Source: Sphingobacteriales bacterium
GTDB taxonomy: Bacteria; Bacteroidota; Bacteroidia; Chitinophagales; JADIYW01
Direction of reading: 5' to 3'
Length of the DNA: 64,000 nucleotides
Assembly: GCA_016721245.1 (NCBI GenBank)
Contig: JADKIQ010000025.1
Coordinates: 248,001-312,000 of the forward strand
Both the position numbers and the translations under genes were made by a program. Each line of letters begins with the position of its first letter. The first letter of the stretch is position 1. Of the stretch, positions 45,190 to 53,920 are shown piece by piece. Under the pieces are notes generated by a model that searched no databases, was not told the DNA's origin, and saw nothing but the letters and a program-made list of their open reading frames with translations.

Positions 45190-45585
45190 TCATGATGGTT
45201 TATGTTTTTTATTCTCCAATCTATGAAACTCTAATTTCATACTTCCAAAATTAATCAGCATTCCAATCTCCAGATTATATGCTTCCAGATAATTTATTGC
45301 TTGTGCCAAATGAACAGGCTCAAGTTTTATTAATGCTTTTATTTCAACGCTAATTATATTTTCAACTAAGAAATCTACCCGTCTTGTACCTATGTGTTGA
45401 TTTTTGTAAAATATATCCATCTCGAATTCTCTTGCAAATTCTATATTTTGCAATTTCATTTCATACTCTAAGGCTCTCTGATAAATAACTTCCTGAAACC
45501 CATTTCCCAATGCTTTGTGAACATCCATTGCACAACCAATAATCTTTCCTGTAAGTTCTGAATATTTGTATTTATCATTTATCAT
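45190..45585 (-). CDS. GxxExxY family protein
   Basis: 131 residues. The family signature GNGFQEVIY (G-x-G-x-x-E-x-x-Y) is at about 27-35. The core continues with RVDFLVENIISVEIKALIKLEPVHLAQAINYLEAYNLEIGMLINFGS, a fold like PD-(D/E)xK nucleases with the D..ExK motif visible as VDFLV and VEIKA. No biochemical function is proved. These short genes are common in many bacteria and are often next to unrelated genes. It is located between arsC and purB on the same strand, and a joint transcript is possible. Confidence 0.92.
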   Translation of the reverse strand: MINDKYKYSELTGKIIGCAMDVHKALGNGFQEVIYQRALEYEMKLQNIEFAREFEMDIFYKNQHIGTRRVDFLVENIISVEIKALIKLEPVHLAQAINYLEAYNLEIGMLINFGSMKLEFHRLENKKHKPS

Positions 45586-45637
45586 ATCTATGACTAATTC
45601 ACATACATCATAAAAATCATATCCATCACAGTTCAGA

Positions 45638-46972
45638 CTATATCCCTGTAAAATTAAACGGCGTTATTTTTTTCAACTCTTCACGTACTTCCTGTGTAAT
45701 ATGCAGTTCGTCAATAAACGCATGAATCTCTTTCTCTCCTATTTTGGTATTCGTTCTGGTCAGGTTTTTCAGTGCCTCATACGGTTTTTCATACCCTTCC
45801 CGTCGCAGCACCGTTTGTATCGCTTCTGCCACCACTATCCAGTTGTCTTCCAAATCCTGTCTGATTTTCGCTTCATTCACCAGTAATTTATCCAATCCTT
45901 TAATGATAGATTCCATCGCAATGATGGTATGCGCCACCGGAACGCCCACATTTCTCAGCACGGTAGAATCCGTTAAATCCCGTTGCAATCTGCTGATGGG
46001 TAATTTTTCTGCCAAATGATTAAACAAAGCATTCGCAATACCTAAGTTACCTTCCGCATTTTCAAAATCAATCGGATTCACTTTATGCGGCATGGCAGAA
46101 CTTCCTATCTCTCCTTCTTTTATTTTTTGTTTGAAATAATCCATCGACACATAGGCCCAGATATCTCTACACAAATCAATCAGGATGGTATTGATGCGGG
46201 CATAATTATGAAACAGTGCTGCCAGATTATCGTAATGCTCAATTTGTGTCGTCGTTTGTGAGCGGTGTAAGCCCAGCGTTCCTTTCACAAAGTGATTGCC
46301 GAAATGTCTCCAGTCGTTTTTAGGATACGCCACATGATGTGCATTGAAATTCCCGGTAGCGCCTCCGAATTTCGCAGAGTACGGAATCTGCTCAAAATAG
46401 GCATACTGATGATACAAACGTTCTGTAAATACCTGCAACTCTTTTCCCAACCTCGTAGGTGAGGCAGGCTGCCCATGTGTCTTCGCCAGCATCGGAATAG
46501 CATCGTATTCTTTTACCTTTTTCATCAGCTCGCTGTGTACCGCAAAAAACGTATCCTTGTAAATTTGCTCGAAAGCTTCTTTTAATAACAACGGAATCGC
46601 CGTATTATTTATATCCTGAGAAGTAAGACCGAAATGAATGAATTCACTCTTTGCCAACACCGCTTCATCCGTAATATTTTCCTTGATGAAATATTCTACC
46701 GCCTTCACATCATGGTTGGTAGTTTTCTCAATTTCCTTCACCCGCAGTGCATGCTCCATCGTAAAGTGCTGATACAACTTCCGTAACTCATTCACTTGAT
46801 TATCAGTCAAAGTACCGATTTCATCTATCTCTTTCGACAACTCAATAAAATACTCCACTTCTACACGTACTCTGTATTTTATCAGGGCAAATTCAGAGAA
46901 ATAATTTTCGAGTTTAGCTACTTTGTTTCTGTATCTTCCGTCAATGGGGGAAATGGAAAGTAAGGTGTTCAT
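45638..46972 (-). CDS. purB: adenylosuccinate lyase
   Basis: 444 residues. The superfamily signature is GSSAMPHKVNPIDFENAEGN, with the catalytic Ser in the mobile loop (SSAMPHK). The substrate motif KTHGQPASPTRLGKEL and TSQDINNTA are present too. It cleaves SAICAR and adenylosuccinate, releasing fumarate in purine synthesis. The length matches the family. It is followed on the minus strand by the GxxExxY gene. Confidence 0.97.
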   Translation of the reverse strand: MNTLLSISPIDGRYRNKVAKLENYFSEFALIKYRVRVEVEYFIELSKEIDEIGTLTDNQVNELRKLYQHFTMEHALRVKEIEKTTNHDVKAVEYFIKENITDEAVLAKSEFIHFGLTSQDINNTAIPLLLKEAFEQIYKDTFFAVHSELMKKVKEYDAIPMLAKTHGQPASPTRLGKELQVFTERLYHQYAYFEQIPYSAKFGGATGNFNAHHVAYPKNDWRHFGNHFVKGTLGLHRSQTTTQIEHYDNLAALFHNYARINTILIDLCRDIWAYVSMDYFKQKIKEGEIGSSAMPHKVNPIDFENAEGNLGIANALFNHLAEKLPISRLQRDLTDSTVLRNVGVPVAHTIIAMESIIKGLDKLLVNEAKIRQDLEDNWIVVAEAIQTVLRREGYEKPYEALKNLTRTNTKIGEKEIHAFIDELHITQEVREELKKITPFNFTGI

Positions 46973-47073
46973 CCTTTAATTTTTATCAAAAATACAGATT
47001 AATACATAAAAAGAATTTGATTTTTAGATAAGATATAGTGAACAAAATGGAAAATTTAGTTTTATTTGCGCTT

Positions 47074-47103
47074 CAGTCGTAAGCCGTAAGTCGTGAGTAG
47101 TGA
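47074..47103. repeat. 7-bp tandem repeat (consensus RAGTCGT), locus 2
   Basis: CAGTCGT, AAGCCGT, AAGTCGT, GAGTAGT and a partial GAG. It is the same heptamer as at 12060-12092, here in the gap upstream of topA. Confidence 0.65.
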
Positions 47104-47166
47104 GTTTTTTAGATTCTAAAAGCAAGCACTTACTCCTTATTACTTACACCTTAATACTCATTATTT

Positions 47167-49716
47167 ATGGCAAAAAATTTACTGATAGTAGAGTCACCGG
47201 CAAAAGCCAAAACGATAGAGAAAATCTTAGGTAAAGATTTTATGGTAAAGTCATGCTACGGTCACATCCGTGATCTGGCAAAGAAAGACGGCGTCGATAT
47301 TAAAAACGACTTCGCTCCTTCTTATATAGTATCGGAAGACAAAGAACAGGTAGTACGTGAATTACAGAAACTGGCAAAAAGTGCAGAAGTATGGCTGGCA
47401 ACGGATGAGGACCGCGAAGGTGAAGCCATTTCCTGGCATTTATGCGAAGTGCTGAATCTCAACATGAATACCACGAAACGTATTGTATTTAACGAGATTA
47501 CCGCACCTGCCATCAAAAAAGCGGTGGCCAATCCAAGACTCTTAGACCAAAACTTATTTTACGCACAGCAGGCCAGACGTATTCTCGACAGAGTCGTTGG
47601 ATTTGAACTCTCTCCTGTTTTATGGAAAAAACTCGGCAGAAGAACCTTGTCTGCAGGTCGTGTGCAATCTGTTGCTGTGAGATTAGTCGTAGAACGTGAA
47701 CGCGAAATCAACAATTTCAATTCAGAAAGTTTTTATAAGGTGGTTGCCTATTTCTTATCGGATGGCAAAGTATTCAAAGCGGAATTATCCGAAAAACTAA
47801 AAACCGAAGGCGAAGCCGAAACGTTTTTGAAAGAAGTAAAAGATGCTTTATTCAAAGTTGCGGACATACAGGTAAAACCCACGCAAAAAGGCCCTGCTGC
47901 ACCTTTTACCACATCCACCTTACAGCAGGAAGCCTCGCGTAAGCTCGGCTTTTCCGTATCGCGCACCATGTCGGTAGCACAAAAGCTGTATGAGTATGGT
48001 AAGATTACCTACATGAGAACGGACTCTCCGAACTTATCGGAAGAAGCACTGAACTCTATTCAGTCCTACATTAATAAGGAGTTTGGAAACGAATACTCCA
48101 ACCGCAAACAATACGCTTCTAAAAATTCCAGCGCGCAGGAAGCGCACGAAGGTATTCGCCCAACCTACATTGAAAACACGAACGAAGGCACCAACCGCGA
48201 CGAAGAACGCCTGTACGATTTAATCTGGAAGCGTACCATCGCCTCGCAAATGAGCAATGCACGTCTGGAAAAAACCGTAGCGAAAATCGATATCTCCACG
48301 CGCAAGGAAAAATTTGTGGCAGAAGGCGAAGTGATGAAGTTCGACGGATTTTTGAAAGTATATATAGAAGGTACGGATGACGAAGACACCGAAGAAAGCG
48401 GCATGCTGCCGGCTTTATCCGTTGGTCAGCAACTCGACTATAAAAATATTGAAGCACGTCAGCGTTTTACACAACCCCCTTCCCGTTTTACGGAAGCGAG
48501 TTTAATCAAAAAACTGGAAGAGTTAGGCATCGGCCGTCCTTCCACCTACGCACCTACCATTTCTACTATCCAAAACAGAGAGTACGTGCTGAAAGGAGAA
48601 GCGGAAGGAAAACCACGTTCCTACCAGAAATTAGAATTGACTGCAAAGAAAGAAATTACCAGAGAAACACTTTCTGAAAATACCGGATCTTTAAAAGGCA
48701 AACTGATTCCAACAGACATCGGCAGTTTGGTAACAGATTACCTGATGGAAAATTTTACGCGGGTGATGGATTATTCCTTCACGGCGGAAATGGAAAAAGA
48801 CTTTGACGAAATTGCAGAAGGTCATAAAAACTGGTCGAAAATATTAAAACAATTTTACGGACCTTTCCATAAAGAAATCGAAGCATCGGAAGGCAGCAAT
48901 ACCTATGTTACCGGTGAGCGTGTCTTAGGCATCGATCCGGAAACCAAAAAACAAGTGGTTGCCAAATTAGGCAGATACGGCGCGATGATTCAGATGGGAA
49001 CCACCGAAGAAGAGGAAAAACCGCGTTATGCGAAATTAAAATCGTCTCAAAGTATTGAAACCATTACGCTGGACGAAGCAATGGATTTATTCAAACTGCC
49101 ATTAACGCTGGGTGAATACGAAGGACTGGAAGTATCCGTGAACAATGGCCGTTTCGGCCCTTACGTAAAATTCGGCGAAGCTTTTGTGTCTTTACCTAAA
49201 GGGGTGGAACCAACAGAGGTTTCGCTAGAGCAAGCCATTGAAGTCATCAAAGGCAAGCAGATAGAAGACGCTCCAATCGCCCATTATCAGGGCAAACCTG
49301 TTACCAAAGGTAAAGGCCGTTTCGGTCCTTTCATTAAATGGGATGGCTTGTTTATCAATATTCCGGCGCGTTATAAATTCGACACCATCAACGAAGCGGA
49401 ATGCGCGGATTTGATTGAAAAGAAAATAGAAAAAGAAGCCAACCGTTTTATCCTGAATTTCCCGGAAGAAAAAATCTCCGTGGAAAACGGCCGCTGGGGG
49501 CCAGAAATCAAGTTCAATAAAAAGGTACTGAAACTGACCGGCAAGAAATACACCCCGGAAGAAGCAGCTTTACTATCGCTAGATGAATTAAAGGCAATTA
49601 TAAAAACAAAGGTGCCGAATGCCTTTGCCAAAGCAGCGCCTAAAAAGGCTGCCGCGAAGAAAGCCGCAACAACCAAAAAAGCACCGGCTAAAAAAGCCGC
49701 AGCGAAGAAGAAATAG
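47167..49716 (+). CDS. topA: DNA topoisomerase I
   Basis: An 849-residue type IA topoisomerase that relaxes negative supercoils. The Toprim domain starts AKNLLIVESPAKAKTIEKILG and includes WLATDEDREGEAISWHL. The catalytic Tyr is Y282 in KITYMRTDSPNLS. The C-terminus has no Cys4 zinc fingers but carries Toprim-C repeats (FGPYVKFG, FGPFIKWDG, WGPEIKF). A low-complexity tail (about 820-849) is rich in Ala/Lys, giving KKAAAKKAATTKKAPAKKAA, likely for DNA contact. The start at 47167 fits the family. The REPIN-like pair follows. Confidence 0.97.
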   Translation: MAKNLLIVESPAKAKTIEKILGKDFMVKSCYGHIRDLAKKDGVDIKNDFAPSYIVSEDKEQVVRELQKLAKSAEVWLATDEDREGEAISWHLCEVLNLNMNTTKRIVFNEITAPAIKKAVANPRLLDQNLFYAQQARRILDRVVGFELSPVLWKKLGRRTLSAGRVQSVAVRLVVEREREINNFNSESFYKVVAYFLSDGKVFKAELSEKLKTEGEAETFLKEVKDALFKVADIQVKPTQKGPAAPFTTSTLQQEASRKLGFSVSRTMSVAQKLYEYGKITYMRTDSPNLSEEALNSIQSYINKEFGNEYSNRKQYASKNSSAQEAHEGIRPTYIENTNEGTNRDEERLYDLIWKRTIASQMSNARLEKTVAKIDISTRKEKFVAEGEVMKFDGFLKVYIEGTDDEDTEESGMLPALSVGQQLDYKNIEARQRFTQPPSRFTEASLIKKLEELGIGRPSTYAPTISTIQNREYVLKGEAEGKPRSYQKLELTAKKEITRETLSENTGSLKGKLIPTDIGSLVTDYLMENFTRVMDYSFTAEMEKDFDEIAEGHKNWSKILKQFYGPFHKEIEASEGSNTYVTGERVLGIDPETKKQVVAKLGRYGAMIQMGTTEEEEKPRYAKLKSSQSIETITLDEAMDLFKLPLTLGEYEGLEVSVNNGRFGPYVKFGEAFVSLPKGVEPTEVSLEQAIEVIKGKQIEDAPIAHYQGKPVTKGKGRFGPFIKWDGLFINIPARYKFDTINEAECADLIEKKIEKEANRFILNFPEEKISVENGRWGPEIKFNKKVLKLTGKKYTPEEAALLSLDELKAIIKTKVPNAFAKAAPKKAAAKKAATTKKAPAKKAAAKKK

Positions 49717-49741
49717 CAATTGTTTTTCAATCAGACTAACA

Positions 49742-49766
49742 GATCCTGAAACAAGTTCAGGATGAC
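49742..49766 (-). repeat. REP-like hairpin, left member of an inverted pair
   Basis: Minus strand: GTCATCCTGAACTTGTTTCA then GGATC. The hairpin is ATCCTGAA-CTTGT-TTCAGGAT, an 8-bp stem. Paired with the copy at 49839-49864 in the opposite direction, it forms a REPIN-like arrangement in the 256-nt gap after topA. Confidence 0.7.
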
Positions 49767-49838
49767 ATGTACTGGTACAATATTGTATATTTTGTTTGAC
49801 CTGATTGGGAAATTGCAAATCAGTCAAACTATACGTTC

Positions 49839-49864
49839 GTCATGCTGAACTTGTTTCAGCATCC
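49839..49864 (+). repeat. REP-like hairpin, right member of an inverted pair
   Basis: GTCATGCTGAACTTGTTTCA then GCATC. Hairpin ATGCTGAA-CTTGT-TTCAGCAT. It differs from the left copy mainly by a C:G to G:C swap in the stem. Confidence 0.7.
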
Positions 49865-49972
49865 GGGGATACCGCACAAAAGACAAAAACCATTCATCAC
49901 ATTTGTTGAGAAAAATCAACTCTTTTTTCATTTTATTGTTTAAAATTTATCCTTATAATTGCAACACAGATT

Positions 49973-50890
49973 ATGCAACCGGTATCAGAAAAAGAATTCA
50001 AAGCACTCATTACATTGCTCGACGACAATGACAATGAAGTGTATTCGCATGTTTCTGATAAACTGTTTTCCTTAGGCGTGGAAGGCATTCCGCTGCTGGA
50101 GTCTGCCTGGGAGACTTCGGAAAACCAGGTGATACAAACAAGACTGGAAGATTTGATTAACAAAATCCAGTTCTCCAATGTAAAAGACCGCCTGATAAAA
50201 TGGATTGACAAAGGCGGTGAAGATTTGCTCGAAGGCGCTTTGCTCGTTTCCAAATTTCAGTATCCCGATCTGGATGAATTTAAGGTGACGCAGAAAGTGG
50301 AATCCATTTCCAAGAATGTATGGATAGAACTGAATCCGGCTTTGTCGCCGCTGGAAGAAGCGCACGTCATCAACCATGTGTTTTTTCAGCTGCACGGTTT
50401 CTTCGGACACCAGACGGCACAACTCGACGCGGACTTAGGCTACCTCAATAATTTAATCGACTCTAAAAAAGGAAACTCGCTGAGTTTGAGTATCCTCTAT
50501 CTGATACTGGCGCAGAAAAATGATTTGCCGATTTACGGCGTCAACCTGCCCTACCATTTTATCATGGCCTACAGCCGCAAGCATTTAACGGATGAAGAAC
50601 TGGCCGCCAACGACCAGGAAAAAAGCGTGATGTTCTACATCAATCCGCTGAATAAGGGAATCGCCTTTTCCAGATCTGAGATAACGCACTATCTGGAACA
50701 GATGAAAGTGAAGACACATTCTAAGTTTTTCTCGCCCTGCAATAATCTGGAAATCATCAAAACGCTGATCTACAACCAGCTCTCCTGCTACGACCAAACC
50801 GGCAACACCGACAAAGCCCATCAGCTCAAAGAATTATTTGATTTGTTTGTGAGTGATGAGGATATTACGTTGGAGAGTGAGGAAGAATAA
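49973..50890 (+). CDS. SirB1/transglutaminase-like core protein
   Basis: 305 residues. The N-terminal third is helical (HEAT/TPR-like: VEGIPLLESAWETSENQVIQTRLEDLINKI). The middle is a transglutaminase-core-2 domain, with NHVFFQLHGFFGHQ, KGNSLSLSILYLILAQKNDLPIYGVNLPYHFIMAY, which matches the SirB1 family. The usual catalytic Cys is replaced by Ser in GNSLSLSILY; the His in PYHF is kept, so enzymatic activity is doubtful. The function is unknown. A TATAATTG box lies upstream, near 49956. Confidence 0.8.
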   Translation: MQPVSEKEFKALITLLDDNDNEVYSHVSDKLFSLGVEGIPLLESAWETSENQVIQTRLEDLINKIQFSNVKDRLIKWIDKGGEDLLEGALLVSKFQYPDLDEFKVTQKVESISKNVWIELNPALSPLEEAHVINHVFFQLHGFFGHQTAQLDADLGYLNNLIDSKKGNSLSLSILYLILAQKNDLPIYGVNLPYHFIMAYSRKHLTDEELAANDQEKSVMFYINPLNKGIAFSRSEITHYLEQMKVKTHSKFFSPCNNLEIIKTLIYNQLSCYDQTGNTDKAHQLKELFDLFVSDEDITLESEEE

Positions 50891-51030
50891 TCTAACTCTA
50901 TTCCACTACAATTTTACTTTTCGACAAAAACGCTAATTGTTTATAAGATAGTTCATACTATTTATGATTGTATATAGATTTATGGTATTTTTATATAAAT
51001 TATAAGTAAGCATAAATTGAACTACAAAAC

Positions 51031-51844
51031 ATGAAAATTTCAGAATTTACTTTAGGGCATCTTGCTAAAGCAGTTTGTGGAGACTATTCTTATACACCTT
51101 ACTTAAGAGGTTATGAAGTAGTTCAACTTTTTAATAAATATGGTTTTAACGAGACTTATGGAGAAGGATTTCCTTCTCGCTGGAAGTATACAGAAAATAA
51201 GTTAAGAGAATTAAATGGCACTGATACTATTAGACTAATTATTGAAGATATTGTCGATCCTAGGCGTTATCATGGATTGCAGATAAATGTTGATGAAGCT
51301 GTAAAAGAGATAAATGACTTTCTGAAATTTGATAAATTTGAGCTGAAAAAAACTGGTGACTTTTATAAATTAACTGATATTCAAGGTGTTTTAATTCAAC
51401 CAACTTCTACAAAAGAGATAAATCACCAATTTGTTAATGAGCAAATTGAAAAGTGTCAAAAGAAAATATTAGATAATGATTATAACGGTGCGATAACAAA
51501 TGCTCGAAGTTTATTAGAAGCTATTTTTATTGAAATAATAGAAAGACATCATGGAAAAGAAATAAAGAATGAAGGAAATATTGAAAATCAATGGACACAA
51601 GTTAAAAAAAATCATGAAACTTGAAATTAATAAAGAAACATTACCTGAGTATGTTATACAAATTTTATCAGGTATTGATACCGCTACGAAAGGTTTAGCA
51701 GGCTTAAGTAATAATGCAGCCGACAGACACGCAAATAAATTTAATACTAAAAAACATCACGCCAGACTAGCTGTAAATTTAGCAATGACAATTACCGATT
51801 TCCTTATTGATAGCTGGAATTATCAGACACAAGTAAAAAAATAA
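51031..51844 (+). pseudogene. abortive infection (Abi C-terminal) protein gene with +1 frameshift in an A8 run
   Basis: Frame 1 (51031-51624, 198 codons) and frame 2 (to 51844) encode one protein of about 270 residues. Frame 1 gives CQKKILDNDYNGAITNARSLLEAIFIEIIERHHG, then leaves family sequence at VKKNHET. Frame 2 resumes with KKIMKLEINKETLPEYVIQILSGIDTATKGLAGLSNNAADRHA...KHHARLAVNLAMTITDFLIDSW, the Abi_C (HEPN-like) pattern with ILSGxxxxxxGLAxLxN and HARLAVN. Removing one A from the A8 run at 51604-51611 restores VKKIMKLE. The N-terminal 110 residues are AbiJ-N-terminal-like, weakly. AT-rich. Confidence 0.75.
51604..51611 (+). other. A8 homopolymer at the abi frameshift
   Basis: Eight A in a row (GTT-A8-TCATG). 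The reading frame is restored by seven. Such runs can vary in sequence, be mis-called, or cause polymerase slippage that makes a mixed mRNA pool. Confidence 0.8.
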
Positions 51845-51846
51845 AA

Positions 51847-51983
51847 CCCCGCCCGTGACAGGTGTTTAGCTTAGTATAGCTTTAGCGTGGCAAGCGTCAC
51901 CTGTCAACCACCACATAAATAAAGCCATAAGAAAACTATACGGCACGGCAGTCGGCAGGTGAAAACACACTGCCGAGGGCGAG
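51847..51983 (+). repeat. structured repeat element, copy B
   Basis: About 137 nt starting 2 nt after the abi stop. Hairpin 1: TGACAGGTG (51856-51864) and CACCTGTCA (51898-51906), with a longer 33-nt loop than copy A. Hairpin 2: TCGGCAGGTG-AAAA-CAC-A-CTGCCGA (51952-51976). Conserved with copy A in CCCCGCC, TGACAGG, CCTGTCAACCAC, AAAGCCA, GGCAGTCGGCAGGTGAAAAC and TGCCGAGGGC. The variable loop and the fixed second hairpin suggest the second hairpin is the functional core. Confidence 0.75.
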
Positions 51984-52097
51984 TCAGCTTACTATATATA
52001 AATTATACAAAGAATACGTTAAATGATGTAACAATTTAGATTGAGTAAAAACTCATATTTACAACAGTAAATATGGTTTAACAATAAAACTAAAATA

Positions 52098-52400
52098 ATG
52101 GAAAAATCAACTTGTATCGATGTGTGTCTGGCATGTGTTATAGCCTGTGAAAACTGTATCACAAATTGTATTAAAGAAAACAATCAGCATTGTATTATTT
52201 TATGCCGTGACTGTGCGGACATCTGTTCATTATGTGCAAGGTTTCAGGCCAGAGATTCTCAATTTGCCGATGAATTGTGTGCTATATGTTCAAAAATATG
52301 TAAGGCCTGTGCTGATGAATGCAATAAACACGCTGCCCATTCTGAGACTTGCAAACTTTGTGCAGAAGCATGTATGAAATGTTCGGCAGCCTGCGCATAA
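52098..52400 (+). CDS. four-helix-bundle Cys-rich copper-storage-like protein
   Basis: 100 residues with 21 Cys, most spaced CxxC/CxxxC along amphipathic helices (CIDVCLACVIACENCITNC; CAICSKICKACADEC; CKLCAEACMKCSAAC). This is the layout of Csp/DUF326-type copper-storage proteins, in which Cys line the core of a four-helix bundle and bind many Cu(I) ions. It has no signal peptide, so it is cytosolic (Csp3-like). The nearest oxidase cluster (cbb3, ccoI) needs copper, but a link is only inferred. It is a stand-alone gene. Confidence 0.88.
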   Translation: MEKSTCIDVCLACVIACENCITNCIKENNQHCIILCRDCADICSLCARFQARDSQFADELCAICSKICKACADECNKHAAHSETCKLCAEACMKCSAACA

Positions 52401-52738
52401 TCTTTGTTTTTAGCAGCCTTTGTTGGAGTTCTTATCCAATAAACCACTATCCGTACTGTAGTTTGTGACACTTAACCTTACAAATGTTATGCTAAACATA
52501 ACAATGGTATCCGGTGTATCATGTCACGATTATCGTGGCACGAAAAATCGAAATTTCTATTTCAAATCCCAGTTTTGGTTCATAAAGGAAATACCCCGCA
52601 CTTGACAGGTATTATCAGGTAAGTGTATACGTTTGACACCAATTGTAAATCGTTAAAAGGATTTAGACTAGCAACTATTATAAATAATAGTTGTATATTT
52701 ATTGTTCATTAAAAATCTATCACATTAAAATAAATAGT
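52401..52738. other. intergenic stretch of 338 nt with repeat pieces
   Basis: No ORF is called. It holds GCCTTTGTTGG (52415-52425, shared with 22949-22959), a GTTATG/CATAAC inverted repeat (about 52484-52500), a CACGAT-T-ATCGTG palindrome near 52526 and the partial repeat copy C at 52594-52610. It looks like a graveyard of short repeats. Confidence 0.5.
52594..52610 (+). repeat. partial copy C of the structured repeat (left end only)
   Basis: CCCCGCACTTGACAGGT matches the left ends of copies A (CCCCGCCTTTGACAGGA) and B (CCCCGCCCGTGACAGGT). The second hairpin is not seen after it. Confidence 0.4.
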
Positions 52739-53263
52739 ATGAAAGCATTGAATGTATTAGTTGTCCTTTTCCTTATCACCGTTTTTACAATCCCAGTAAA
52801 TTCTTTCGCAAAAAGCAAATCCGATTCAAAATTATTCGACAGAGAAGCCTGGATTCCAGCAGATTTTAATCCTGAAAAAATAGTATTATTAATAGATAAT
52901 ATTCCGGATGCCAATGCCAATAAGGCCGGAATAAAGATGTATGAAAAGGAATCAAAATGGATGGAAGAAATAATGCAAAAATACTATCCATATCCGTATG
53001 AATTTGTAACTACTGAATCTCTGGAAAAATACAGCGATAAAAACAAATATCCTTACATGTTAAGCTGGGGTTCGCACTTTCACGAATACATGAACCAGTC
53101 TGCGCACTTGGTAAGCGGCACCAGCGGCTGGAAAATATCCATCATTGATTTAAAGACCGGTGTGGAAAGTAAAACAAATGAATGGTCATTTTCTTATAAA
53201 AAAGGAACTTTGGAAGCAACGATTAAGCAACTGGTAAAAGTAATCAAAGAACGAAAAAAATAA
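52739..53263 (+). CDS. hypothetical secreted protein
   Basis: 174 residues from ATG 52739 with a signal peptide (about 1-24, ending NSFAK). The mature chain begins REAWIPADFNPEKIVLLIDNIPDANANKAG and ends in a basic coiled segment (KGTLEATIKQLVKVIKERKK). It has no recognised domain. One in-frame extension exists upstream but has no start signal. It is followed by an SRPBCC gene 48 nt later. Confidence 0.55.
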   Translation: MKALNVLVVLFLITVFTIPVNSFAKSKSDSKLFDREAWIPADFNPEKIVLLIDNIPDANANKAGIKMYEKESKWMEEIMQKYYPYPYEFVTTESLEKYSDKNKYPYMLSWGSHFHEYMNQSAHLVSGTSGWKISIIDLKTGVESKTNEWSFSYKKGTLEATIKQLVKVIKERKK

Positions 53264-53311
53264 GCATCGTTCTGCAAACGCCTCTGCTTTGCAACCTGCA
53301 TTCCACACGCC

Positions 53312-53815
53312 ATGATTTCCACAGCAAAAGTTACCTCTGTTTTCAACTGCACTCTGGAGCGGGCGTTTAAAACACCCATGCTTTGCGATATCACCAAAGT
53401 GCATACCGGCTTCGGCTTTACGCCCCGTGTGACGCATTGCACCGAGGATGAACACTGGGGCCAACCGAGTTTCAGCAAGAAAGTATTTGTGGCGAAAAAT
53501 ATAGTACAAAAAGGCGGCTGGGCATCTACCGATACCGTTATCGAGCGCATCGAAAATCAATACTGGAAAATAGAAGTGGGCAATTTTCAGTCCTGGCTGC
53601 TCAGCTTCACTAAGTTTGTGGGCGAATGGAAAACCACCGAACTGGAACCTAATAAGATACTGGTTGAATACACCTACACCATGCATTCGGAGAATCCGCT
53701 GCTTTATCCGCTGAACTGGCTATTCACCAAAACCTTCTGGAGTATATACATGAAACGTGTGCTGGAGAATATCCGGAAGATGGCAGAAAATAAAGAGCCG
53801 TATCAGTTTGCCTGA
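53312..53815 (+). CDS. SRPBCC/START-like lipid-binding fold protein
   Basis: 167 residues. The SRPBCC cavity-fold pattern is present: an N-terminal strand (TAKVTSVFNCTLERAFKTPMLCDITKVH), a central strand series ending KIEVGNFQSWLLSFTKFVGEWKTTELEPNKILVEYTYTM, and a long C-terminal helix (FWSIYMKRVLENIRKMAENK). It could bind a hydrophobic ligand, but no substrate is known. It has no signal peptide, so it is cytosolic. Confidence 0.7.
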   Translation: MISTAKVTSVFNCTLERAFKTPMLCDITKVHTGFGFTPRVTHCTEDEHWGQPSFSKKVFVAKNIVQKGGWASTDTVIERIENQYWKIEVGNFQSWLLSFTKFVGEWKTTELEPNKILVEYTYTMHSENPLLYPLNWLFTKTFWSIYMKRVLENIRKMAENKEPYQFA

Positions 53816-53920
53816 AAAACTTAATATCTGCTATTGGTCTTTTTGATTATATTTAAATTATAAGCTACTGATTTTACAGAGTTTATATGTAATATTTATC
53901 ATCATTAAACCAAAAAACAA

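Noticed and set aside
45190..45585. GxxExxY protein as a defence nuclease
   Set aside because: The D..ExK-like pattern is suggestive, but the gene sits between housekeeping genes and the family has no proven defence role.
48119..48457. Minus-strand frames inside topA
   Set aside because: Composition (Arg/Cys/Leu-rich) is that of an antisense shadow, and topA is intact.
51847..51983. Known ribozyme or riboswitch for the structured repeat
   Set aside because: Checked by eye for hammerhead (CUGAUGA...GAAA) and group II domain V-like patterns; none fits. It also lies 3' of genes rather than 5'.
52401..52738. tRNA or CRISPR in the 338-nt gap
   Set aside because: Only short isolated palindromes are present; no cloverleaf and no regularly spaced repeats.
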